From Prevotella sp. (GTDB taxonomy: Bacteria > Bacteroidota > Bacteroidia > Bacteroidales > Bacteroidaceae): DNA of 60,592 nt. The translations under genes and the position numbers were made by a program. Below are positions 1 to 7,979 of the stretch, one piece after another; positions within the stretch are counted from its first letter, which is position 1, and each line of letters begins with the position of its first letter. The notes under the pieces are model-generated. The model searched no databases, was not told the origin of the DNA, and worked only from the letters and a program-made list of their open reading frames with translations. The stretch is taken from positions 1 to 60,592 of the forward strand of contig JAHAZN010000034.1 of the NCBI GenBank assembly GCA_018385335.1, given 5' to 3'.

Positions 1-23
1 GAAACGGGGGTTTTTCGCTCATT

Positions 24-135
24 TTTTGAACGGTTTTGAACGGAGGGTAGTTTGGCACACTTTTTGCAGCAACTTTTCTGCTGTAAAGATTTTTGCTGAA
101 AAATGACAAAAAATTGCCTTCTCAAAGGTGAAAAA
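24..135. repeat. Terminal inverted repeat, left copy
   Basis: These 112 bases are identical to the reverse complement of 60481-60592. Beyond base 135 there is a one-base length difference in an A run, after which similarity continues at a lower level to about base 200. The repeat begins with two tandem TTTTGAACGG units and is A/T-homopolymer rich. No coding frame or transposase lies next to it. It is best read as one member of a dispersed intergenic repeat family at which the assembly stopped. It could also be the terminal repeat of an element, but nothing here supports that. Confidence 0.85.
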
Positions 136-246
136 CGGCTCCATTTTTGCGGCAAAAACCAGCCAAAAATGCCCTTTTTTCTTCTATTTCTCAGGAAAAA
201 GTAGTGCAAAATGATTTAGCAAAGTGTCATAGGTTTCCTTGATTTC

Positions 247-267
247 ATGAGCAATATGTCATATTGC
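247..267. repeat. Palindrome GCAATATG-T-CATATTGC
   Basis: A perfect 8+1+8 palindrome occupies 251-267. With its left flank it gives ATGAGCAATATGTCATATT at 247-265, which recurs with one mismatch at 10390-10408, just upstream of the membrane regulator gene. Either it is a shared operator-like site or part of the same partial duplication that produced the comM fragment at 425-598. Confidence 0.5.
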
Positions 268-424
268 CCTTTCTCATGCAGGCACTGGTAAAAAGCGGCA
301 TAGTCTATTGTCCACCTCATGCTCATTTCATCTTTCTGCTGTTCTGATGCAGGGAAAATGCTTGAGAACGAAACGAAAGATATGCCATCCCTTTTCAGAG
401 TTTCCTCTCAGTCCTTTCATCACC

Positions 425-598
425 GTCGAGTAACGGACCGGAGATCTTGTTCATGTATCGCTGTATCTGTCCGGGAGAGCATACAAAGTGGTGTGTGTGG
501 TCGCCATAATAGCCGCAGGGATAGGGGTTCATGGATGCTACGAACATAAATGAGCATGGGAACTCCACCGAATATTTTGAGCGATGGTGATGATTCTG
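425..598 (-). pseudogene. Frameshifted internal fragment of comM
   Basis: This 174-base stretch aligns with 10808-10985 inside the intact comM gene, in the same orientation, with five substitutions and one 4-base deletion. In the comM frame the substitutions change two Cys codons (to Tyr and Phe) and one Pro codon (to His) in the Cys-rich segment after the Walker region, and one is silent. The 4-base loss shifts the frame. Neither end of comM is present. It is therefore a dead partial copy about 10.4 kb from the intact gene. How it arose (local duplication, recombination or misassembly) cannot be decided from the sequence. Confidence 0.85.
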
Positions 599-662
599 GT
601 GTGGGATTTAATTGATAATGTAAGTGTTGGTGGAGACACCAGATCAGTTTCTGCAAAGGTGG

Positions 663-700
663 AAAAAATAGTCGAATAGTGTACAATTGTACTATTTTTT
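663..700. promoter_or_regulatory. Inverted repeat upstream of the GH95 gene
   Basis: AAAAAATAGT (663-672) and ACTATTTTTT (691-700) are perfect inverted arms around an 18-base centre. The 12-base palindrome GTACAATTGTAC (681-692) overlaps the right arm. The element lies about 45 bases upstream of the -7 box of the GH95 gene. It could be an operator or an upstream transcription terminator (stem followed by a T run). No binding protein can be named. Confidence 0.45.
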
Positions 701-745
701 TAGTCAATACGTACTAAAATGCACCTTCTTTTTTGCGATTGGAAG

Positions 746-753
746 TACTTTTG
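746..753 (+). promoter_or_regulatory. -7 promoter element (TACTTTTG) for GH95-CE8
   Basis: TACTTTTG fits the Bacteroidetes -7 consensus TAnnTTTG and lies 36 bases before the ATG at 790. No good TTTG was found at the expected upstream distance, so only the -7 part is supported. Its position argues against an alternative upstream TTG start at 733. Confidence 0.5.
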
Positions 754-789
754 CAGTCGAAGTTTAATAATCTACCAAAAAAGAAAAAC

Positions 790-3700
790 ATGAAACTAAA
801 ACAAATGATGAGAAGAGTACACAGGATGTTGGCACTGCTGACATTGCTCTTGTACACGATGAAGGTTGCTGCTACTCAGACGGTGGTGGCCCATTGGGAG
901 TTTACAACAGGTTACGATGTGGAAAAGAATGGCACCACTGCCATCTACACTCCCAACACGTTAGGGTGGTCGGCGCTGGCCAATACGAAATGGACGACAT
1001 TGCAGCCCTATTTCTTACCCAACGAGTGTGCGCTGGTGCCCGAGAATTGTAAGGTTACCGTCCATACCAGCGATGGCAAGTGGCAGGTGTGTACCAGTGG
1101 CTCTGCTCCCAATTACCACCTACGTTTGAACACAGCCTCTATCGACAAGTTCACGGCTAAGGCCGACTATACCGACGGCTCAAAGCACGACCAGTATTTT
1201 GAGGTGTCGATGCCAACGACATCGCTGAGCAACCTGAAGTTGAACTTCGCCATCGGCGACGGCAGCAGTTCGAGCACGAAGTTTGGAGTCGTCTATTCCG
1301 TGGACGGTGGCCAGACTTGGAACATACTTGACGACTATACTGCTGGTGCCCATTGGAATACATGGGTAGATGCCAACTACGACCTGAATACTGACAACAA
1401 GGAACAGCTCATCGTCCGTATGCTCATCCAGAGTGCTACAAAGACCAGTAATTATAACCTGAAATACCTCAACATCCTGGCTGAGGACACACAGGCTCCC
1501 AAGTTGCAGAAGGTCGTTCCTGCCGATGGCGACACGGGGGTGCTGCCCACCGGTAAAGTCATCATGCTTTTCAACGAGGGAGTGCAGATGAAGTCTGGTG
1601 CGAAGGCAACACTGACTAACAACAGCACTCATTCCAGTCAGGATATCACTCCTGTCATTAATATTAATAAGGTGTCATTTGCGTATGCTGACCTCGACCT
1701 GAATACCTCTTATACCCTCATGCTGCCTGCCCATTCACTCACCGACATGGCTGGCAATGTTTACGATGAACCAGTCGTCGTCACCTTTACAACTGGTGAC
1801 ACACGTCCTGTTCCACCTCCCGTACTCGACAGTCACAACAGGCTTTGGTACCACCGTCCCGCTGCTTACTGGGAAGAGGCATTGCCCCTTGGCAACGGTC
1901 GTTTAGGAGCCATGGTCAGCGGCAGTGTGGCAAAGGATACGCTTCAACTGAATGAGGATACTTTCTGGGGACAGTCACCCAACAGAAACTATAATGCCAA
2001 TGCCAAGAACGTGTTGGCACAGGTGCAGCAGCTTATTTTCCAAAAAGACTATGCCGCAGCCCAGAAACTGTCAATTCCCAACTGGATGTCGCAAGCTTCT
2101 CATGGTGCACAGTATCAAGCAGCCGGCTGTGTGCTCTTAGGATTCCCTGGACATCGTTATGATGATGAGGAACCAGGGCAGACAAGCGATGCCATCGATG
2201 CCCAGGGCTACGTCCGCTCCCTTGATATGAACAATGCTACCGCTGTGACTACATATGTGGTGGGCGGTGTCACCTATACCCGTACCGTCTTCACCTCGTT
2301 TGAGGATAATGTCACCGTGGTGCGCTTAGAGGCTTCCGAGGCCGGCAAGTTGAACTTCAACGTTTGTTTTGCAGCCCCCGCCAAGGATAACATGGAGAAG
2401 TTAGGTATCAACAAGATAACCACTGATGGCATGATTGAGGCCTCGCTCATTCCTGCCCGCGAACAATCGGAAAACGTCAATAACAAACTACAATGCTATA
2501 CATTTATTAAGGTGCTGAACGACGGCGGCACGCAGACCTACACTACACAAAACGTGATGCATGGCGGGCTCGTTGCAGCCAATTCTGCAGCACCCACCGT
2601 TAATGTCAGCGATGCCACGTCGGCCACCATCATCATCTCGTCGGCCACAAACTTTGAACGTTACGATGACATCAGCGGCAATGCCGAGGCAAAGGCCTTG
2701 GGTTACATGACCGCCTATCTCAACAAGCAGAAAGACTATGCCACCACGCTGGCTGATCACACCGTCCGTTATCAGGAGCAGTTTGGTCGCGTCAGCCTCG
2801 ACCTGGGCACTAACAGTGAGCGGGAATCGAAGGACACCGAGACACGCATCAAGGAGTTCCGCTCCGTGGGAGGCAACGATCCGGGCCTGATATCCAACTA
2901 TTTCCAGTTTGGACGTTACCTGCTCATCGCCTCTTCACAGCCTGGTACACAACCAGCCAACCTGCAAGGCATCTGGAATCCTAATGCCCGCCAGTATCCG
3001 GCATGGGACTCGAAGTACACCTCGAACATCAACGTCGAGATGAATTACTGGCCCGCCGAAGTGACTAATCTTAGCGAGTGTCACAACCCGTTCATCGAGA
3101 TGGTGAAGGACGTCAGTGTAACTGGTGCCGAGACGGCAGAGAAGATGTACGGAGCACGCGGTTGGACGCTGCATCACAACACCGACCTCTGGCGTACCAC
3201 AGGAGCCGTGGACAATGGTTCTGTCGGCGTATGGCCCACCTGTAACGCCTGGTTCTGTTCACATCTGTGGGAGAAGTACCTGTTCTCTGGCGACCAGCAG
3301 TATCTGGCCGACATCTATCCTGTGCTGAAGGGTTGCGCCCAGTTCTTCCAGGACTTCTTGGTCAAAGACCCTAACACGGGCTGTATGGTTGTTTGCCCAT
3401 CCAATTCACCTGAGAATCATCCCGGCATCGGCTCCTATACCGATGACAAAGGTAAAAACATGAACTGCGCACTTTTCGGTGGCGTGGCTATGGATAACCA
3501 GATGGTCTATGACGTACTGAAGAACACCGCTGAGGCTGCCCGCATATTAGGCATCGACAACGACTTTGCCGCAGAACTCGATGCCTTGAAACTACAACTA
3601 ACCCCCTACAAGATAGGAAAGTACGGACAGATACAGGAATGGCAGGAAGACTGGGATAAGGAAAATAACTCACATCGCCACCTGTCACACCTCTGGGGCG

Positions 3701-4533
3701 CCTATCCCGGCAACCAGGTGTCGCCCTATGTCAATCCTACCGTCTATCAGGGCGTACACAAGTCGCTGCTGGGTCGTGGCGATGCCGCCCGTGGCTGGTC
3801 GATGGGCTGGAAGGTATGCCAGTGGGCCCGTATGCTCGACGGTGACCATGCGCTGGCCATCATCAAGAATCAGCTGCGCCTGATGGATCCGAACGCGACT
3901 ATGAGTGATGCCGATGGAGGCACCTATGCCAACATGTTCGATGCCCACGCTCCGTTCCAGATTGACGGCAACTTCGGATGCTGTGCCGGTATTGCCGAGA
4001 TGCTGCTACAGAGTCACGCCGGCTTTATGCACCTGCTGCCAGCCCTACCGAAAGCATGGGCCGAAGGCAAAGTGAAGGGGCTCCGCTCGCGTGGTGGCTT
4101 CGAAGTCACAGACCTGCAATGGAAAGACGGCAAAGTGGTCAGCCTGAAGGTGAAGTCGATGCTGGGTGGCAACCTGCGCCTGCGTAGCAACACCGAACTG
4201 AAGATGGCCAATGGTACAGCCCTCACCGCTGCTACTGGCGACAACACCAATGCCCTGATGCAGCCCTACGTCATGCCAGACCCCATTGTGGCCAATCCCT
4301 CGAAGATTCCTGACACTACGCTGCCGACCACCTATCTCTATGATATTCCCACTACGGCTGGTCAGGAGATAGAACTTGTTGACCTCAATGAGACTACTGC
4401 CATTCGTGACGTGACTCCTTCTGATGGCCAGCACGCTGTTAGTTCCACCGCCTACAGCATGGACGGCCGACGAGTCAGCGACGCCCATCATGGCCTCATC
4501 ATTATGAACGGTCAGAAATACTTACGCAAATAA
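790..4533 (+). CDS. GH95 alpha-L-fucosidase / alpha-L-galactosidase, multidomain
   Basis: A secreted glycoside hydrolase of about 1247 residues that removes terminal alpha-L-fucose or, in some members, alpha-L-galactose by an inverting mechanism. A signal peptide ends near residue 30. An N-terminal beta-sandwich domain and an Ig-like (Big_5-type) domain follow, to about residue 360. The GH95 part then starts with the '[11 protein letters not shown]' block. Catalytic positions of the family are visible: Asn746 and Asn748 in 'NINVEMNYW', Glu875 in 'SPEN' (general acid) and Asp1059 in 'QIDGNFG'. The last roughly 50 residues ('YSMDGRRV') form a degenerate C-terminal sorting domain. The 350-residue N-terminal extension is unusual for GH95. 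ATG 790 is chosen because it starts a clean signal peptide behind the -7 box. The CE8 gene follows after 27 bases, probably in the same operon. Family assignment is firm; the sugar preference is open. Confidence 0.93.
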   Translation: MKLKQMMRRVHRMLALLTLLLYTMKVAATQTVVAHWEFTTGYDVEKNGTTAIYTPNTLGWSALANTKWTTLQPYFLPNECALVPENCKVTVHTSDGKWQVCTSGSAPNYHLRLNTASIDKFTAKADYTDGSKHDQYFEVSMPTTSLSNLKLNFAIGDGSSSSTKFGVVYSVDGGQTWNILDDYTAGAHWNTWVDANYDLNTDNKEQLIVRMLIQSATKTSNYNLKYLNILAEDTQAPKLQKVVPADGDTGVLPTGKVIMLFNEGVQMKSGAKATLTNNSTHSSQDITPVININKVSFAYADLDLNTSYTLMLPAHSLTDMAGNVYDEPVVVTFTTGDTRPVPPPVLDSHNRLWYHRPAAYWEEALPLGNGRLGAMVSGSVAKDTLQLNEDTFWGQSPNRNYNANAKNVLAQVQQLIFQKDYAAAQKLSIPNWMSQASHGAQYQAAGCVLLGFPGHRYDDEEPGQTSDAIDAQGYVRSLDMNNATAVTTYVVGGVTYTRTVFTSFEDNVTVVRLEASEAGKLNFNVCFAAPAKDNMEKLGINKITTDGMIEASLIPAREQSENVNNKLQCYTFIKVLNDGGTQTYTTQNVMHGGLVAANSAAPTVNVSDATSATIIISSATNFERYDDISGNAEAKALGYMTAYLNKQKDYATTLADHTVRYQEQFGRVSLDLGTNSERESKDTETRIKEFRSVGGNDPGLISNYFQFGRYLLIASSQPGTQPANLQGIWNPNARQYPAWDSKYTSNINVEMNYWPAEVTNLSECHNPFIEMVKDVSVTGAETAEKMYGARGWTLHHNTDLWRTTGAVDNGSVGVWPTCNAWFCSHLWEKYLFSGDQQYLADIYPVLKGCAQFFQDFLVKDPNTGCMVVCPSNSPENHPGIGSYTDDKGKNMNCALFGGVAMDNQMVYDVLKNTAEAARILGIDNDFAAELDALKLQLTPYKIGKYGQIQEWQEDWDKENNSHRHLSHLWGAYPGNQVSPYVNPTVYQGVHKSLLGRGDAARGWSMGWKVCQWARMLDGDHALAIIKNQLRLMDPNATMSDADGGTYANMFDAHAPFQIDGNFGCCAGIAEMLLQSHAGFMHLLPALPKAWAEGKVKGLRSRGGFEVTDLQWKDGKVVSLKVKSMLGGNLRLRSNTELKMANGTALTAATGDNTNALMQPYVMPDPIVANPSKIPDTTLPTTYLYDIPTTAGQEIELVDLNETTAIRDVTPSDGQHAVSSTAYSMDGRRVSDAHHGLIIMNGQKYLRK

Positions 4534-4560
4534 TACTGTTAACAACATCTACTAATTCCT

Positions 4561-7500
4561 ATGAGTAAAAAACAACTTTTGAGAAATGCCCTGCTCTCCC
4601 TTGTCATGATGACTGGGGGGATGCAGGCACATGCTGAGCAGGTGACTCTGGCGGCATGGGATTTTGCAACCAACGTCAAGTACACCGCAACGGCAACTGA
4701 CGGCAATAAGACGTACTATACAGCATCGTCAGCTGAGAAACAAAATATGGAATATAGTTTCTCTGCCCAACAGCCCTTCTTTTATCCCACGTCGGGAACG
4801 AGGACTGAAAGCACGCTGACCGTCTGGTCAAGCGACGGTAGCAAAAAGTGGTATGTCTCCAACTATAACGACGGTGCCTTGCGCATGTACACTGCCTCAC
4901 CACAAGTTATCAGCAATCCAACCGATGCCGCTCAGCACTATAATTATGCCGAAGTGGAGCTGTCGGCCACGGGCTATAAGAACCTGCAGTTCTCATGCCG
5001 CATGTCGGGCAACAACAGCAAGACGCTGCCTGTCTATGTATTAGTGTCCACGGATGGTGGTGCTACCTGGCTCCCCTCCAGCACCCAGAACAACACAGGC
5101 AGCAGTTGGAGCAACTTCAACGAGACAAAGGCTGCGCTGGCTGTAGATGGACTGCCCAGCGTCAAGGTGCGTGCCGTCATTGGTTATGACGCAGGAGCTA
5201 CCGGCGACATGTACTTGAACAATTTCAAAGTGACGGGAGAGACGCTTGGCGACGAGACGATCTATTCATTTTCCACCACCTCCAACCCCTCCAATGCCGG
5301 TTATGTGGCTATGTCGCCCGTAGGCACTGCTGCCGTCGGCGGCACCAGTGTCAGCTTCACGGCGAAAAATCTGTCGGGCTATCAGATAAAGGAGTGGCAG
5401 GATGATGGCGGCACCACGCTGGCCACCACCCCCACCTATACCACAACGATTAGTGGCAACACCAGCATAACCGCTGTGTTTGGTACGATTGAGACCTACA
5501 CGCTGACCGTCAACAAAGTTGGTGATGGTGCCAAGTGGGGTGAGGTCGTGCTGTCGCCCGAACCCATCAACGGCAAATATGATGCTGGCACAGAGGTGAC
5601 GCTGACCGTCATTCCTAACAACGTGACTAACTTCCTGACATGGGAGGACAACAGTGCTTCGTTGAGCCGGGTCGTCACCGTCAATGGTGACACGGAAGTG
5701 ACGGCAACGTTCGATGTCATCCCCTTCATCGTGGCATGGGATTTCAACAACGAGAAAAACTCGTCGCGAGGCAACCGGCCTGCTGACTATGCCTTCTCTA
5801 CCGACAACACGGGTGTCATGCTGTTCTACCAGGGTCCCAACTGCGCCAGCACCAACTGGGGTGGGGGCAAGGCCGCGTTTGGTGGCAAGGAACTTTGGGC
5901 CGCCCGCCGCTACACCGACTGGAGCAAGTCGGAGCAGATTCCCCGTGCCTTTGTGGCTTCGTTTAGCGTGAAGGAATACGACCAGATAAAGATTCACAGC
6001 CTTGTGGCCGCCAATAACAGCTGCGTGCGTCAGCGTCAGCTGCTGCAAATCAGCACGACCAGCAGTACTGAGGGATTCAGCACACTAAGAACGCTGACGC
6101 TTACGGAGACCCCCAGTAGTGAATGGCTCAATTTCGATTATGAGCTGGACACCAAGAACATGGACGGCATGGTTTACATCCGATGGATAGAAGACGAGAC
6201 GAGTGACTTCTTCGACGGTGGCAACCACAGCAGTACCGAGGGTTTCTACTTGGCCGATGTCGTCATCTTTGCTGACCAAACAGCTGAAGACGACACAGAG
6301 GCTCCACAACTTGTCAGCAGCTCGCCCACAGAGGGTAGCACCAGCGCTTCAGCACGCGGCAACATCGTGCTCAGCTTCAACGAACGTGTCAAGGCCGGAA
6401 CGGGCAGCGTCATGCTGAATGGTGAAGAGCTTACCGGGTCTTTTGGCAGCAAGAGCGTTACCTATGCTTACCACGGACTCTCCTACGGCCAGCAGTACAC
6501 GCTCAGCATCAGCGCTGATGCCATCACCGACCTCAGCGGCAATGCCTTCCCCGCACGTGACATCACATTCACCGTGATGGAACGCCCGCAGCCCATAGCA
6601 AAAGTATTTGATGCCGTGGTTGCACAAGACGGCAGTGGCAACTATAAGACAGTGCAGGAGGCTATTGATGCTGCTCCTACAGGGCGCATCTCACCCTGGC
6701 TCATCTTCGTCAAGAACGGCACCTATGAGGAACTGGTGACCATTCCTGAGAATAAGCCCTTCATACATCTTATCGGTCAGGATAAAGAGAAGACCGTCGT
6801 CTGCTACTGGATCAACAACGGTGGCACGAACGACATCGGTTGGGAATACTCCACCAACAACCCCAATTCCAAAACCTATGGCAAGCAAGGGGTTGTTCAG
6901 GTAAACAGCACCGACTTCTATACCGAGAATATCTCCTATATCGACAGCTATGGCGTGGAGCGTCAGGCAGGTCCCATGGGTCTGGCCATGAGCAGCCGCA
7001 ACGACCGACAGGCTTTCAACAACTGCCAGTTCCGTTCTTATCAGGACACATGGTATACCGATGTCCGCAACAGCAGTGCCCGTCAGTATGTCAACAACTG
7101 TCTCATTGAGGGTGCCGTGGACTTCTACTATGGTGCTGGCGACAACTTCGTAGAAAACAGCACCTTCCGTCTGGCCCGTGAAGGCAGCGTCATTGTGGCT
7201 CCCAGTCATCAGGCAGGTACCAAGTGGGGTTATGTCATGGTCAACAACGTCATCGACGGTAAGGGCGGTGCCAATAAACTGGGGCGTGCTTGGCAGAACC
7301 AGCCGATGGCCGTATGGATTAACACGACACTGAAGACAACGATTGCTCCTGAGGGATGGAGCGAATGGCACATTGCCCCCAAGCTCTTTGCCGAGTATAA
7401 CACTATGGATGCCGACGGACAGCCTGTTGACCTGAACAACCGCCGCACGACCTATATGGTAGACGAAGACAAACTGGCTCCTGGCGAGAGCAGCCCCGTC

Positions 7501-7968
7501 ACACGACAGGCGATACTTAGTGCCGAAGAGGCTGCCAAATACACCTACGAGGCTGTCATATTTGGCAATGACGACTGGAACCCGCGCAAGTTCTTTGAGC
7601 CTGTAGAAGCACCGACTGAGGTTGTCTATGCCAACGGAAAACTGACTTGGAAAGCTGTCCCATACGCCATCTGCTATCTGGTGATAGATGCTGAAGGCAA
7701 TGTGGTGGGAATGACCAAGGATGATGAGTATGCTATTGCCAAGGCAGGTACATACACCCTCCGTTCTGTCAATGAGTATGGCAGCTTAGGTGAGCGCACC
7801 AATTTTGAAGTGACGGAAGCCATGACGACTGGCATTCAGGCCGAAAAGAACATACAGGTTCCTTTCGTCGAAACTCAGGTCTATGACCTGCAGGGCCGCA
7901 AGATGGCCGACAGCCAGTTGCAGCGTGGCATATACTTATTGAATGGTAAAAAAATGATTGTCAGATAA
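4561..7968 (+). CDS. CE8 pectin methylesterase, multidomain, C-terminal sorting domain
   Basis: A 1135-residue secreted protein predicted to de-methylesterify homogalacturonan. After the signal peptide (about 25 residues) comes a beta-sandwich domain resembling the one in the preceding GH95 protein, then repeat-type and Ig-like segments. The pectinesterase beta-helix starts near residue 680 ('AQDGSGNYKTVQEAIDAAP'). Catalytic features are intact: Gln828-Asp829 in 'YQDTWY', Asp854 in 'VDFYYG', and Arg909/Trp911 in 'LGRAW'. The C terminus ends in 'VYDLQGRKM...GIYLLNGKK', a sorting domain of the type used by type IX-like export. It is probably co-transcribed with GH95 and converges on the regulator gene that ends 12 bases away. 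No pectate lyase or GH28 is nearby, so further pectin degradation must be encoded elsewhere. Confidence 0.93.
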   Translation: MSKKQLLRNALLSLVMMTGGMQAHAEQVTLAAWDFATNVKYTATATDGNKTYYTASSAEKQNMEYSFSAQQPFFYPTSGTRTESTLTVWSSDGSKKWYVSNYNDGALRMYTASPQVISNPTDAAQHYNYAEVELSATGYKNLQFSCRMSGNNSKTLPVYVLVSTDGGATWLPSSTQNNTGSSWSNFNETKAALAVDGLPSVKVRAVIGYDAGATGDMYLNNFKVTGETLGDETIYSFSTTSNPSNAGYVAMSPVGTAAVGGTSVSFTAKNLSGYQIKEWQDDGGTTLATTPTYTTTISGNTSITAVFGTIETYTLTVNKVGDGAKWGEVVLSPEPINGKYDAGTEVTLTVIPNNVTNFLTWEDNSASLSRVVTVNGDTEVTATFDVIPFIVAWDFNNEKNSSRGNRPADYAFSTDNTGVMLFYQGPNCASTNWGGGKAAFGGKELWAARRYTDWSKSEQIPRAFVASFSVKEYDQIKIHSLVAANNSCVRQRQLLQISTTSSTEGFSTLRTLTLTETPSSEWLNFDYELDTKNMDGMVYIRWIEDETSDFFDGGNHSSTEGFYLADVVIFADQTAEDDTEAPQLVSSSPTEGSTSASARGNIVLSFNERVKAGTGSVMLNGEELTGSFGSKSVTYAYHGLSYGQQYTLSISADAITDLSGNAFPARDITFTVMERPQPIAKVFDAVVAQDGSGNYKTVQEAIDAAPTGRISPWLIFVKNGTYEELVTIPENKPFIHLIGQDKEKTVVCYWINNGGTNDIGWEYSTNNPNSKTYGKQGVVQVNSTDFYTENISYIDSYGVERQAGPMGLAMSSRNDRQAFNNCQFRSYQDTWYTDVRNSSARQYVNNCLIEGAVDFYYGAGDNFVENSTFRLAREGSVIVAPSHQAGTKWGYVMVNNVIDGKGGANKLGRAWQNQPMAVWINTTLKTTIAPEGWSEWHIAPKLFAEYNTMDADGQPVDLNNRRTTYMVDEDKLAPGESSPVTRQAILSAEEAAKYTYEAVIFGNDDWNPRKFFEPVEAPTEVVYANGKLTWKAVPYAICYLVIDAEGNVVGMTKDDEYAIAKAGTYTLRSVNEYGSLGERTNFEVTEAMTTGIQAEKNIQVPFVETQVYDLQGRKMADSQLQRGIYLLNGKKMIVR

Positions 7969-7979
7969 CTCCACTTCTC

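Noticed and set aside
420..707. Minus-strand open frame of 95 codons covering the comM fragment
   Set aside because: It reads the duplicated comM segment in a different frame and has no recognisable protein feature.
5266..6048. 260-codon antisense open frame within the CE8 gene
   Set aside because: Gly/Val-rich low-quality translation typical of antisense frames in this composition.
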